40,790 nucleotides of DNA from Chrysochromulina tobinii (taxonomy: Eukaryota; Haptophyta; Prymnesiales; Chrysochromulinaceae), in the NCBI GenBank assembly GCA_001275005.1, contig JWZX01003235.1, positions 1 through 40,790 of the forward strand, given 5' to 3'. Within the stretch, counting starts at the first letter, position 1. Each line of letters starts with the position of its first letter. This document shows, piece by piece, positions 19,742 through 29,132 of the stretch. Under the pieces are notes generated by a model. The model was not told where the DNA came from, ran no database searches, and saw only the letters and a program-made list of their open reading frames with translations. The position numbers and the translations under genes were made by a program.

Positions 19742-20620
19742 ATGGCGGACACCTTCTCCACCCGCGGCTTCTGCGCCTTCCAGTCCCTGCTCTCCGCGTC
19801 GCAGCTACAGCTGCTGCGCCGCCAGTGCGATGATCGTCGCAAGGCCATCAGCCTCGCAGAGCTCTGCGAGGCGGATTGCGTGCTCGAGGCGCTGCCCGAG
19901 GAGAATTACCCTCCGGAGGCGCACTTGGCCCGCAGCAACTCAGCAGCGTACCTCGAGCTGCGAGCTTCAGAGGAGGCGGATCGAAAATGTCTGGACACGC
20001 TGCTCTTCAGCACGCTGGCCGCCGCCGCCATCGCCCTGCTCGGAGGTGCACCGCCACGCCTCTTCAACGAGCACTTCATCAACAAGCCCGCTAAGCTTGG
20101 GGGTCCATTTCGTTGGCACACGGACGCTGCACACCAACTTGAGGCGCTCTTCTCGCTGGCTGCCCCCGAGCGCTGCGATGAGCACGAGTACCTCTCGCTA
20201 TGGGTCGCGCTTGACGACATACAGGACGAGAACGGGCCCTTACTGCTCTTGCCTCTTGATGCTCCCCAGCCCCCTCAGACGCCGTGGTACCAGGTAGCCG
20301 ACGAGGCGACAGAGGCGTGGCTTGAGTCCCATACGGCGCATCTCGTGACGACAAGCGGCTTGCGCGCGGGCGATGCGGTTGCCTTCTCGTCGCGCGTGTG
20401 GCACCGCTCGCAGCCCAATACCAGCCACAGCGATCGGCGTGTCTTCTACGCACAGTACTCGCGCACGGTCCTTGGGATGGCAGAGGACAGTCCTCTCGCG
20501 CTCGCCATCCCCACGTGCCCTGACGCCAGTGCGAGCACTCGAGCTATGGGCCGCGCGATTTGCTTCCTGCCGCAGCTTGTCAGCGCTCCGAGCATGACTT
20601 CACGAGAGGCAGAGGAGTGA
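19742..20620 (+). CDS. Phytanoyl-CoA dioxygenase (PhyH)-family Fe(II)/2-oxoglutarate enzyme
   Basis: The upstream open frame starts at GTG; ATG 19742 gives 292 residues (MADTFSTRGFCAFQSLL). The N-terminal F(x)xxGFxxxxxLLS pattern is typical of PhyH. FINKPAKLGGPFRWHTDAA gives the HxD iron ligands, YLSLWVALDDIQDENGPLLLLP is the characteristic central strand (WxALDDxxxxNGxLxxxP), and GDAVAFSSRVWHRSQPN supplies the distal His. DRRVFYAQYS carries the 2-oxoglutarate Arg. All key residues are present, so an active oxygenase is expected. The family hydroxylates acyl-CoAs and many small molecules; the substrate cannot be told. It shares a promoter region with ALKBH1-like. Confidence 0.88.
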   Translation: MADTFSTRGFCAFQSLLSASQLQLLRRQCDDRRKAISLAELCEADCVLEALPEENYPPEAHLARSNSAAYLELRASEEADRKCLDTLLFSTLAAAAIALLGGAPPRLFNEHFINKPAKLGGPFRWHTDAAHQLEALFSLAAPERCDEHEYLSLWVALDDIQDENGPLLLLPLDAPQPPQTPWYQVADEATEAWLESHTAHLVTTSGLRAGDAVAFSSRVWHRSQPNTSHSDRRVFYAQYSRTVLGMAEDSPLALAIPTCPDASASTRAMGRAICFLPQLVSAPSMTSREAEE

Positions 20621-21042
20621 GCTGTGCCGGGCGGGTACTCATACAGGCTAGGAGGCTACAACCTTCAGCTGTAGCTGTTACTGCACGCTGTGGGTTTTTC
20701 TTGAAGCGGCCGGACGTGAGGTGACAGAGGAACCTGTTAAAATCGTCAAAATTGAGAAGTTTAAGACCGGTGCAACGTGCATTGGAAGCAACGCAACATC
20801 GAATATATGAATATTGAATACGGCGGCTTGGCACTGTCGGACGGGACGTGTTAGGAGCGAGGAGGCTGGAGGGCGTTGCTGCCAGGCTGGGCGACGAAGT
20901 CGGTGAGTCGAAAGCACGGCAGTGGCACGCCGGAGTCACGAGTCACCCCGGTCCGGGGTCCCGCCGCGTGTGCGTCTCTCGGCTGCATGCTCGGCGGGCT
21001 CTCCAGGCAGTGGGCCACGGTGTCTCTGCCGCGGCCAACCGT
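20621..21042. other. Convergent intergenic region, no gene seen
   Basis: It lies between the stop of the PhyH gene (+) and the stop of the Nudix gene (-), so it holds two 3' regions. An AT-richer patch at 20735-20820 includes GAATATATGAATATTGAATA. No family motif in any frame. Confidence 0.5.
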
Positions 21043-22174
21043 TCACATCGCTCGTCCGTTGTCACGCACCTTGGCTGGCGGCTTCATGAAAGGCGTGATG
21101 ACCCGCGCCAGCCCTCCACTACCCACCGAGAGGTCGCTGCACTCGATCCCATTCACCCGATCGAAGTGGCGGCGCACAAGGTCGCCTGCGACGATCTTCT
21201 CAACGCCGCGACTGCGCAGCACCCACCGAGCAAAGTACGGATGAATCCGTACGTCGAGCCGGTTACGCAATGGGATGGGATCCTCGTAGTTGCGCCGCGA
21301 CTGGAGCAGCATCCAGGGCAGCCACATGAGCGCATCCACCTCAAGCGCGTCCGCCTTCGCGAGCCAAATGGTCTCCGCGCGGCTCTCATCAGGACTGCCA
21401 CTCGCCATGTGGATCCCCTGCTCCTCGCACCTGATGAGAGACGGAATCAGAGGGTCATCAGTGCTTCTCAGACGCAATCGGCATGATGGAGGGCGCCTCG
21501 CACCATGCCGCCGCGCCGCCCGACTTTTTGAGCACCTCGCGGCTTGTGGGCAGGCGCTCGTAGAGCATGTTCGCGAAGCGCGAGAGCAGCAGCGGCCCAC
21601 CACCGTGCTCGTCGAGCACCGAGCGGCCCACAGCGAGGGTGGCAGCTCGAGCGTCGTACTGGGCGCCGTCGACGGTCAAGTTCCCATCCTCTTGCGTTGG
21701 TATGGAGCGACGAAGCGGTAGCGGCTCGCCCGTCGGGAGCCGAGCGAGGACGTCGCTAATGCCGCGCACGGCCGCATCGCCTGGCTGCTCAACCTCGGCC
21801 AGGTAGATGGCGTACGACCCCACCGGCTGCCAGAGCACGGCTGGTTTCTGAGCCATCAAGACCGTCAGCCACTCCACGCTCACATGACCCATGCTCTCCT
21901 CGTACGCCTCGCGTGCAGCCGTGCCGATGGAACTTGTCTCGTCCTTATCACGTTTGCCACCGATGAAGGACCACGTGCCTGCGCGCCCTCGGCCCTGGCG
22001 CAGCGACTGCCGGCCGAGGAGCACCTCGACGCCCCCGGTGCTCCTCCGGAACGCCAGCAGGCCAGCCGCTGCGTAGCCCTTCTCCTCCGGTTCTCTCAAA
22101 TGAGTATCAAGATACACGGTGCCCTGCACTCCAACGGGCAGCACCATGCCTTGGCAACTACCCACCGCCAGCAT
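21043..22174 (-). CDS. Nudix hydrolase with a 73-nt intron
   Basis: Exon 1 runs 22174-21504 from MLAVGSCQG (ATG). GTWSFIGGKRDKDETSSIG then TAAREAYEESMG is a full Nudix box (GX5EX7REXXEEXG) near residues 70-92, binding the catalytic metal. A YxxYLAEVEQ strand follows. The frame stops at 21458, but a GT-AG intron at 21503-21431 in the correct phase joins AAAW-CEEQGIHMASG. It leads to a well-formed C-terminal part (AETIWLAKADALEVDALMWLPWMLL, RVNGIECSD) ending at 21043. Nudix enzymes hydrolyse nucleoside diphosphates linked to another group; substrate unknown. Total is about 352 residues, longer than a minimal Nudix domain. The intron is inferred from phase, splice signals and the quality of the joined protein. 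Confidence 0.8.
21431..21503 (-). other. Predicted 73-nt spliceosomal intron with flanking direct repeat
   Basis: The donor reads G|GTGCGAGG and the acceptor CTCATCAG|GTGCGAGG. The 9 bases GGTGCGAGG thus occur at both ends. Length is 3n+1, exactly what is needed to join the two open frames. Confidence 0.65.
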
Positions 22175-22870
22175 GGGTAGTTGCCGCCGCCGCTATGATG
22201 ATGTGAGAGGCGTGGGCGAGCACCCTTGTGCCTGCTGTTCAACACAACGCGGCGGCGCAAACACTCCGGACCCCCAAGCACGAGGGCCTCTGTCGCTATG
22301 GACGGAGGTGTGGCCTTCGCGCGGGTGGCCAATACGGCGCTCATCTCGATCTGTGGGGAGTTACAGTGGAGTTACGAACTCTTGCGATCTCTTTGTGCGT
22401 CGACGCGTCGCGACGCTCATTACCGGTACCTCAATTGCTTGCTCAATTGCAGGGGCAAGGCCGTCTTAGCCCGAGGCCGGCGTTACCGGGTACATGTACA
22501 CATGTACACATGTACTGTATGCGCATGGCGTTTTACCCAGACGTTATCGCCACAGCGTGTTGGCTATGTCTCGACCGGACCCTGGTTTGAATCCCATCAC
22601 CAACGACCAGACCCCAGTGGTTCCGTTCTGTTATCGTATAATGTTAAACTGTGGAACTGAACGCCACGGTGAGTCCGGAGTGCACAGAGCCTCAGCAGTA
22701 TTTTCGCTCGCACGGTCGCGTCACAAAGACTACAGTCCACACAAACAATGCAATGCAACAATGACGTCGGGTGTTGATCGGGTGCCGTCAATTTGTACGT
22801 GGAATGGTCACCGCTCCTTTGCCCCCTCGGGCCTCCGGCCAAAAAAGCAACTCGGCGACTCTGCAGCATC
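22175..22870. other. Intergenic, no gene seen
   Basis: Overlapping short frames have no family motifs. A short tandem palindromic run of CATGTACA lies at 22491-22515. A B-box-like GTTTGAATCC near 22587 has no tRNA around it. Confidence 0.5.
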
Positions 22871-24145
22871 TCATGGGCTGCAGCGGAGCAGCCCCTGATA
22901 CTCGTAGTCCGGCTCCCCAGCGGCCGCTCGCAGACGATCGGCGGCGGGGTGCGCTCCGGCCAGGTCGAAAAACTGCGACGCAGGGCGTGCCGGGATCCTT
23001 CCGCGTGGCGGCCACCAGCCCATCGCCATCGCGGCGCTGGCAGCTCCCACTGCGACGCCAACACCTAGCAAACCACCTACAGCCAAGGAGGGCAAGTGCC
23101 ACCCACTCAGCCAGGAGTGGGCGCGGTGCACCGACGAGCCACCGCCACGGCGCCGCGCCGAGATGGGCATCAGCTCGCTCGTCGACGCGTTAGGCGCATG
23201 CCAGCCGGCGGCTGCGCGCTGACCACCTACTCGAGGGACATCACTCCCGATGAACGCCTCCTTCACAGCTCGACCTGTGAACTCAACGGGCGCGCCCAGG
23301 CCGAGCGCGTGCAGGAGCGTGGGGGCACTGTCCATGATGGAGACGGGCCACGTGATGCGGTGCCCCGGTCGAACGCCCGGACCCACGAGCAGCCATTGCA
23401 CAGCGAGCTCCTCCGTCGTGAAGCCACCGTGCTCCCTTCCTGTCGCCACCTCACGTCCGTGATCACTCATCACGATCAGCGTGGTCTTGTCGGACATGCC
23501 CGCCACCTGCAGCGCCTCAAGTACTCGGCCCACCCATGCGTCCGCTGTCTGCACCAGCTGCAGGTAACCCGCAGAGTCGCCTCCGCGGGCGTGCCCGCAC
23601 TCATCAAGCATGTCTATGTACAGCCACGAGAGTGCGTATCGGGAGCGGCGCAGCCCGTTGGCGAAGCTGGAGACGAGCCGCGCCTCGACCACGAGGCATT
23701 CGTCACAGCCCTTGCAAGCGTGCAGCGTGGAGGCGTTGAGCGATCGGGGCGGCAGCAGCTGCGCCAGAGGTGGCCATGAGTAGAAGGCTCCGGTGGATAG
23801 GCCAGGGCGTTGCGCACGAGCCGCGGTGAACATGTTAGGCCAAACTGCACCGCGGTCGAACGTGGCAGGTCGCACGTCGTCATCCAGGGCGGCCGTGTGC
23901 ACCCCGTGAAACTCGGGCGGTGCTGAGAACAGGGTGGACGCCCAATTGGGAAGCGATATGGATGGCATTGTGCAGCGTGCATCGTCCGTGTAGGCGCCGC
24001 GTTCTCGCAGCGCCTTGAGGTTGGGTGCAAGACCTGCATTTATGGCACGGTGGAGCGCCCGCACTGAGAGGCCGTCGAGACCTATGAGCACGGCGTGCCG
24101 CGCCGAGGCGAAGCCGGCGTCGTGTCCCATGTCGTCGTTCAACAT
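22871..24145 (-). CDS. Type I phosphodiesterase/nucleotide pyrophosphatase-family protein, membrane-anchored
   Basis: The product is 424 residues from MLNDDMGHDAG. It has the alkaline-phosphatase-superfamily NPP layout. VLIGLDGLSVRAL supplies the first metal Asp (D24), and APNLKALRERGAY precedes the nucleophile region TMPSISLPNWASTL, where S64 sits at the Thr/Ser position. PPEFHGVH, DMLDECGHARGG (metal D and H), VMSDHG (D, H) and EHGG (H) follow. All metal ligands expected for an active enzyme are visible. A single hydrophobic stretch, SLAVGGLLGVGVAVGAASA, lies about 55 residues from the C-terminus and could anchor it in a membrane; no clear signal peptide is seen at the N-terminus. Family enzymes cleave nucleotides, phospholipids or GPI-type substrates; which one is not decidable. 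Confidence 0.85.
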   Translation of the reverse strand: MLNDDMGHDAGFASARHAVLIGLDGLSVRALHRAINAGLAPNLKALRERGAYTDDARCTMPSISLPNWASTLFSAPPEFHGVHTAALDDDVRPATFDRGAVWPNMFTAARAQRPGLSTGAFYSWPPLAQLLPPRSLNASTLHACKGCDECLVVEARLVSSFANGLRRSRYALSWLYIDMLDECGHARGGDSAGYLQLVQTADAWVGRVLEALQVAGMSDKTTLIVMSDHGREVATGREHGGFTTEELAVQWLLVGPGVRPGHRITWPVSIMDSAPTLLHALGLGAPVEFTGRAVKEAFIGSDVPRVGGQRAAAGWHAPNASTSELMPISARRRGGGSSVHRAHSWLSGWHLPSLAVGGLLGVGVAVGAASAAMAMGWWPPRGRIPARPASQFFDLAGAHPAADRLRAAAGEPDYEYQGLLRCSP

Positions 24146-24189
24146 CAGACGCGGTTTTAGTCAGTTTCGTCGCGGTCCACCCGCGCTCA

Positions 24190-24240
24190 CTCACAGCCAA
24201 TGTTTAGAATTCGACACCCAAGACACCGGACCGGCACTCA
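24190..24240 (-). repeat. Dispersed repeat copy (core GCCGGTCCGGTGTCTTGGG)
   Basis: Reading the minus strand, GCCGGTCCGGTGTCTTGGG is followed by TGTCGAATTCTAAACATTGGC. It matches the arms at 8191-8230, 8404-8454 and 29170-29215. It sits immediately upstream of the NPP gene start. Confidence 0.8.
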
Positions 24241-24361
24241 CACCGTAAGCAAGCAAGCAAGCAAGCACTTTTAGGTACTTGTGTTGTTTCGACTAAGTAG
24301 CTTGCTTGCTTGCTTGCACCGTAAGGACGGCTCCGCCGCACCCCTCGGTCAACACAAGTAC
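24241..24361. repeat. Nested hairpin repeat with flanking 9-bp direct repeats
   Basis: (AAGC)5 at 24247-24266 pairs with (GCTT)4GC at 24300-24317. CACCGTAAG lies on both sides as a direct repeat (24241-24249, 24317-24325). A second inverted pair, GTACTTGTGTTG (24275-24286) and CAACACAAGTAC (24350-24361), overlaps it. Confidence 0.75.
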
Positions 24362-24915
24362 TGAGATGTGAGAACTTGCTCTCTCGGGTCACTCAATTAT
24401 GCTAGTGAGGTCGGTCTCTCGCCTCGCGTGTTCGCGCCGGACGCGCGGACGGATGTAACCACTGGGAGCGCTCCGCTGGCAATGATTCGCAATGTCCGCT
24501 GGATTCGAACGCGGGCGACGGGCTCGGCTTATGCGCTTGAGCGCTTCTCGGTGCCTTACCGGCCTAGAGCATTCACAGCATGCTCATCCCCCCCCGGGTA
24601 CCCCCCCGCTCGGCTAGCTCTCGCGGATACGAATCAAGCCGAACCGCCGTTTTCGCAGCGTCTCGCACTTCATCTCGCACTTCAGCATCGGCGGCCGGCA
24701 AGGCGTGCGCGTGGGGACTCCCCCACGCCCGCTCTAGAAACCCCTCTCTCGCTTTGCTCATAGACCCATTCGCGTGGTGCGTGTGTGTGTGCATCTCATG
24801 GCATGTGTGCCCCGCTGCTGCCATCGGCAGCCACTCTAACCCTGACGCATCGCGGCTATCGCGCGGCCACCAAGGCCTTAAACGGCGTTACGGGGCATTA
24901 CGCTTACCATAGGCC
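24362..24915. other. Intergenic, no gene seen
   Basis: Short frames only. A B-box-like GTTCGAATCC on the minus strand near 24503 was tested for a tRNA and failed (see rejected). Confidence 0.5.
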
Positions 24916-26472
24916 TTACGTCATCGCGGGCCTCTCGGCAGTGCCCGGAGCGTGGGGCGGATGCACGTCGTAGAATTTGTCCATCGTCTGGCTGTCGTAG
25001 AATCTCACCATCGTTTGTTTAGGCGAATGAGCCAGCGGCTGCCTCCAGGGGGACGGGGGCGCATTTGGTGCCACCGGCGAGAAGCTTGGCAGCGGCTGCA
25101 GGTGCGCAAAGGAGCGCTCTGGCCGCATGGGGGACCCTGGACTCGAGAGCCCACGGGGTTGCATCGGCGAGGAGGGCGGCGAGCCAGAGAGTGATACGAG
25201 CGGTGCGCCGCTGGCGCCGTGTGTGAATGGCAGGCTGTAAAGCGGTGGCAAAGGTCGACGTGGCGGCGAGGGAGTGAGCGGGAGGGCGGCGAGCGGGTGG
25301 AGAACGGCATTGGGCGGGAGGTTCCCAAAGGTTCCCGGAGTAGGGCTCCCGGAGAGGGGGCGTGGCGATAAGGTGGAGAATGGCCGCGGCGGCGAGTCAC
25401 CCGAGGGCGAGAGTGGCTTGCGACTCGACGGCGACGCCGTGGATGGCTCGAGTCGCGAGGAGCGGTAGGGCTGCGTGGAGCGGTATGAGGAGTGGAGCTG
25501 CCGGAGGAACGCAGGCGAGTGCGTCTCGTACTTTGCCGTCGAGTGCAGTTGCTCCAAGGGCAGATACCTTGCACCCTCCTTAGCCAGCTGAAGTCGCGCG
25601 CCCGAGTTCAAGTGCTTGTCGAAGCGCTCGTCGACAACGAGATCGTAGGCCGCACGCGCAACCGCCGTCCGCTCGACGTATGCGGGCTGATGGTCGAGCG
25701 AGTTTTCGAAGAATGCCGCGTTGGTGGCGTTCCACGGCGACATCAGGTACTGCTTCGAGAGCGCGCCGCGCAGGCGCGAGCTCGACTTCGTGCGCTTGAC
25801 GACGGTGTCGGGCGAGTCGGCGCCGCTCTTCCGTCGACGCGTAAATTTGCCCATGCCCACTCCGCAGCGCAGGTTCTTATGCAGCTCGTGCAGCGTGAGC
25901 GTGCCCGAGCCGTCGACATCCATTGCATCGAAGACGTCGTCGATCTCGTTCGAGTGCGCGAGCAGCTCCATTTCGTGACTCGTGCTGTCGTTACCGCTGC
26001 CGCCACCGTGCAGCGCCACGACCGCCCGCCGAAACTCGTGCTTGTCGATCGTGCCGTCACCTGACGCGTCGGCCTGCATGAAGAAGTTGCGGAAACTCGT
26101 CGCTTTGCGGCGAAGGCTGTCTCTAAGCACGTAGCTGAAGTACTCCTTGTACGAGATCTCTCCCGAGCCGTCGCTGTCGAACTCTGCAAACAACTCATCA
26201 TAAATGTGCGTCGGGAAGCGAAAGCCATCGCCGAGCGTTGCCATGCAGTCACGGAACTCACACAGGGAGATCATCCCATTGCGGTCCACGTCCATGACCT
26301 CAAAGAGCGAGCTCACCGTGCTGATATGTTTCGAGAGCAGGTCGCGCAGCTTCTTATGCTGATCGTGGCGCTTCTTCTCGAATTCCTGCATCTTCTTCAG
26401 CGCACTTGTTGCTTCTTTGCGGGCGTCCTTCAGCGAGCCGAGCGAGCCAATTCCGACGCAGCAGACGGGCAT
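24916..26472 (-). CDS. Four-EF-hand calcium-binding protein with long Pro/Ser-rich tail
   Basis: The product is 518 residues from MPVCCVGIGSLGS. The paired Cys near the start could be acylated. Residues 15-48 form a charged helix. Four canonical EF loops follow: DVDRNGMISLCE (61-72), DSDGSGEISYKE (99-110), DASGDGTIDKHE (135-146) and DVDGSGTLTLHE (185-196). All have Asp at 1, acidic or Asn/Ser at 3 and 5, and Glu at 12, so calcium binding is expected. After residue 205 the protein is basic, then Ser/Pro-rich (PSPPRRPLPPL) with no recognised domain to the end. It may act as a calcium sensor with an unstructured scaffold tail. No kinase domain is present, so it is not a CDPK. The tail boundary is secure because the frame is continuous. 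Confidence 0.88.
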   Translation of the reverse strand: MPVCCVGIGSLGSLKDARKEATSALKKMQEFEKKRHDQHKKLRDLLSKHISTVSSLFEVMDVDRNGMISLCEFRDCMATLGDGFRFPTHIYDELFAEFDSDGSGEISYKEYFSYVLRDSLRRKATSFRNFFMQADASGDGTIDKHEFRRAVVALHGGGSGNDSTSHEMELLAHSNEIDDVFDAMDVDGSGTLTLHELHKNLRCGVGMGKFTRRRKSGADSPDTVVKRTKSSSRLRGALSKQYLMSPWNATNAAFFENSLDHQPAYVERTAVARAAYDLVVDERFDKHLNSGARLQLAKEGARYLPLEQLHSTAKYETHSPAFLRQLHSSYRSTQPYRSSRLEPSTASPSSRKPLSPSGDSPPRPFSTLSPRPLSGSPTPGTFGNLPPNAVLHPLAALPLTPSPPRRPLPPLYSLPFTHGASGAPLVSLSGSPPSSPMQPRGLSSPGSPMRPERSFAHLQPLPSFSPVAPNAPPSPWRQPLAHSPKQTMVRFYDSQTMDKFYDVHPPHAPGTAERPAMT

Positions 26473-26583
26473 GGCGCTGGTTACCTCAGGTCGGTTCCAC
26501 TCCTCTCTCTTGCTGCACGAAGCAACTTTCGACTCTTTTTGTGAAGTTTACGCAAGTTTACCGGTACCGTTCAGTGACGCGCG

Positions 26584-27048
26584 ATGCGCATTTATCAATT
26601 TACATGTTCGTCTCCTCCTCTTCAGATGTTCTGTGAATGGTGGGACCTCCTCTGTGTCGGCCGTGTGTCGGCAGAGGTTATCGATACCCGGAGGCGGACG
26701 GTGAGCGGACGACCGTCTCGTTGCTTCATGCTCACCAGCCCTCTGAACAGTGCGAGAGGGCGTCCGGCTGCGCCCGTGGGCGGCGATCCTCTGCTTCATC
26801 CCAAGGGCGGAGTGGTTAAGCTGGAGATGATGCAGAAGCAGCTGCTGCGCGCTGAGGCTGCAGCGGAGATGGAGTCAGCGGTGTGCCGCGGCGACCTTGC
26901 AGCCTTTGAGACGCGGCTGGACCATTGGCGTGGGGTGCGACCACAGATGACGATGTCATCGCGTCGCAGCATCATGTTGTCTATGCCAGACCCTGACGTT
27001 ACGCGGCCGGCAAGAATCGTGCCGATCATGTTTAGTGCGAGCCGATGA
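26584..27048 (+). CDS. Possible small hypothetical protein
   Basis: The frame has ATG at 26584 (154 residues) or, more likely, ATG at 26728 (MLTSPLNSARGRP, 106 residues). The second half contains a helical KLEMMQKQLLRAEAAAEMESAV segment with heptad-like spacing. No known family. It is divergent from the EF-hand gene and ends 80 bp before the JmjC gene stop. It could be chance; I include it because it fills an otherwise empty 650-bp gap and is not the shadow of another gene. Confidence 0.3.
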   Translation: MRIYQFTCSSPPLQMFCEWWDLLCVGRVSAEVIDTRRRTVSGRPSRCFMLTSPLNSARGRPAAPVGGDPLLHPKGGVVKLEMMQKQLLRAEAAAEMESAVCRGDLAAFETRLDHWRGVRPQMTMSSRRSIMLSMPDPDVTRPARIVPIMFSASR

Positions 27049-27127
27049 GTTGCTTTGATGCGAGAATTTAGAGCGGGGTCCGCGTTTGTAAGTATAAGCA
27101 GAGCCGAGGAATTTGATCTGAACGACA

Positions 27128-29060
27128 TTATAATCTCATCTCAAGGGAGAGGCCTCCGGGCACCTCATCAAATTCGGACGTGGTCGCAAGGATGCGCAGG
27201 AGCCGCCACGCGCCGTCGGCCCCGCACGCCCATCCAAAGAGCTCCTCGGTGAAGTCCGCAACGAGCTCGGCTGCTACGGCGCGCTCAAAGGTGCGCCCCT
27301 CAAAGGAGGTTCCGACGGCCGCATCGGGCTCGAGCACGATCGAAGCCACCGCCTCGGCGTACGCGGTGAGGCGCCGCAGGAGGGCAGGGTCACGCTCGGG
27401 TGCATGCGCAGGCAGCTCCCTTAGCGCCGCTGTGCCGAGGCAGTCAGCGATGGCGCCCATGCCTGCGGCGGCGCCCTCGTGAAGCGCGCCGTACAGTGGT
27501 GCGTAGCGCGAGGCCCACAGGTGGGCGAGGAACTCTCGCGGCGATTGGGAGAGTACTTTGGCGGCGCACGCATGCAATAGGGACGCGGCGACCATGGCTG
27601 CGGCGCGCGCCTTGGAGCACACACCTCCGACCGCGAAGCGGCCGAGCGGCGCGGCGAGCCAGCCCGAGCGCTGCCACGTCGCCTGCTCCCATGAGGTCGA
27701 GAAGGCGGCCAGCGCGATCGACGGCTCTGGAGAGTAGACGGCGTGTGCCCAATAAGGCGGGATGTAGAGCAAATCTCCGACGCCCAGATCGACGCGACGT
27801 GCGCCACGTGAGCCGAGGAGCGCGGGCGCATCAACAAGCGGGTAGGCGCCCACGGCGCCCGGCAGCGTGGCCCCCTGTACGCCGCCCGCCTCCACGGATG
27901 CCCGGACAGCCTCGAGGCGATGCAGAGGCACTTGAGACTGGCGGTGGGCGGCGTGGATCGCGGGGTACAAGTGCAAGCTCGGCAACTCCGAGGGCGGCCA
28001 TAGCAGCACGCGCTTGCGCCCGCGGAGGATGCAGAGCAAGTTGTGACTCTTGTCATAGTGCGTACCTGTGCGGAAGGAACGGCGCCGTGGTGAGCACTTG
28101 GATGCACACGTGGACGCGTGGACGCGTGGGCAGCGCTGTCTGGAGCGTACGTGCGAGCACATCCGCACTCGTGAGCCACAAGCGCAGCGACGTGCGGTTG
28201 AGGGGCAGAGTGCGACCTCTTCCGCCCGCCGCCTCAGGCTCGGCCGGTGTCGTGCCGGGCTCGAGCGGCGGCACGTCCTTCAGCTTCATCGCCTCCGCTG
28301 GCTCCAAATCGGCGAGGAGCGACGTCGTGCGCCAATGGGACGTCGTGGACTCGCCCAGCGAGCCCGAGTAATAGAAGCGCCACTTGGGCGCGGCGCCGTC
28401 GCGCGGTGTAAGGAGGACGTCGGCCACGCTCACGTTCCGCGTCTCCGGCCACAGGGGCTCCCATGACGGTGCACCCTGCAGCAGAGGCGCCGATCCGCCA
28501 CGCTCGGGTGCGGTGAGCACAAACTCAGAGCCCTGCTGCACACGCGCCACGAGCCAGGGCACATCCGCACCTAGGCCTGAGATATCCCACCGGAGTGCGC
28601 GCCAACTGCGCGCAAACGAGCGCGGCCAGCAGACGGGCTCGCGCGCGCTTGCAGCGGCTGCGATGCTCGCAGCTGAAGCCTCAGATTGCTCGCACTTCAG
28701 CGAAGGGCCCTGTGCAAAGGTTAGGTCAAACGGCGAAGAAGACGAGATGGCTGACACCACCACAGGGACATCCACAACTTCGGAGGCCCCGTTCCGCCGC
28801 CATTCAGAGACTATTTGCGAAGCAGCGGCCAGTGAGGCGCCGATCGCGCAGGTGCCGATCGCTATGTGGATGCGTGAAGAGCGCTTGGCACTGAGCAATT
28901 CGTCCTGGCGTATCGACTGCGGTGGCAGCCTTGATGCTAGTGGTGTGATTGGCTTTGGCTTCTCTGCAGCGGAGGCGGAGCTGCCCTTGAGCCGGCGGCG
29001 AGGGCTCGCCGGCGGCGTGCTTCCGCTTGTCGATCGGCTTGATGGGCTTGTCGCCGCCAT
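27128..29060 (-). CDS. JmjC/cupin_8-type Fe(II)/2-oxoglutarate dioxygenase, membrane-anchored, one intron
   Basis: Exon 1 runs 29060-28169 (MAATSPSSRSTSG). A hydrophobic RIHIAIGTCAIGASLAAA near residue 62-80 is a likely single transmembrane anchor. WRALRWDISGLGADVPW and WRFYYSGSL follow. A 103-nt GT-AG intron (28168-28066) joins RLWLTS to THYDKSHNLLCILRGRKR in phase. The joined core has HYD iron ligands in THYDKSHN, GRKRVLLWPPSE, and GDLLYIPPYWAHAVYS with the distal His. That is the JmjC/cupin_8 pattern seen in protein hydroxylases and TYW5-like enzymes. The last 150 residues are helical. Substrate unknown; the anchor suggests a lumenal or surface role rather than chromatin. The intron is inferred. 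Confidence 0.8.
28066..28168 (-). other. Predicted 103-nt intron
   Basis: Donor A|GTGCGGATG, acceptor CCGCACAG|GTACGCAC. Length 3n+1 fits the change of frame and yields LWLTSTHYDKSHN across the junction. Confidence 0.65.
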
Positions 29061-29090
29061 CGAAACCTCGTGTGAAGAGTGTGTGAAGAA

Positions 29091-29120
29091 AACTTGAACT
29101 TGAACTTGAACTTGAACTTG
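29091..29120. repeat. (AACTTG)5 microsatellite
   Basis: Five perfect 6-bp units lie 31 bp upstream of the JmjC start codon (on its minus-strand 5' side). Confidence 0.9.
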
Positions 29121-29132
29121 AAGAAAGGTGTT

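Noticed and set aside
22550-22620. tRNA-like GGTTTGAATCCC on the plus strand
   Set aside because: No T-stem pairing and no A box at the right distance.
22226-22660. 144-codon plus-strand frame
   Set aside because: No domain, passes through a CATGTACA simple repeat, and overlaps other equally weak frames.
24470-24560. tRNA candidate on the minus strand (B-box-like GTTCGAATCC)
   Set aside because: The five bases on each side of the loop do not pair, and no acceptor or anticodon stem fits upstream.
28384-29097. 237-codon plus-strand frame opposite the JmjC exon 1
   Set aside because: No family signal; the minus strand carries a membrane helix and the JmjC gene continues through a phased intron.
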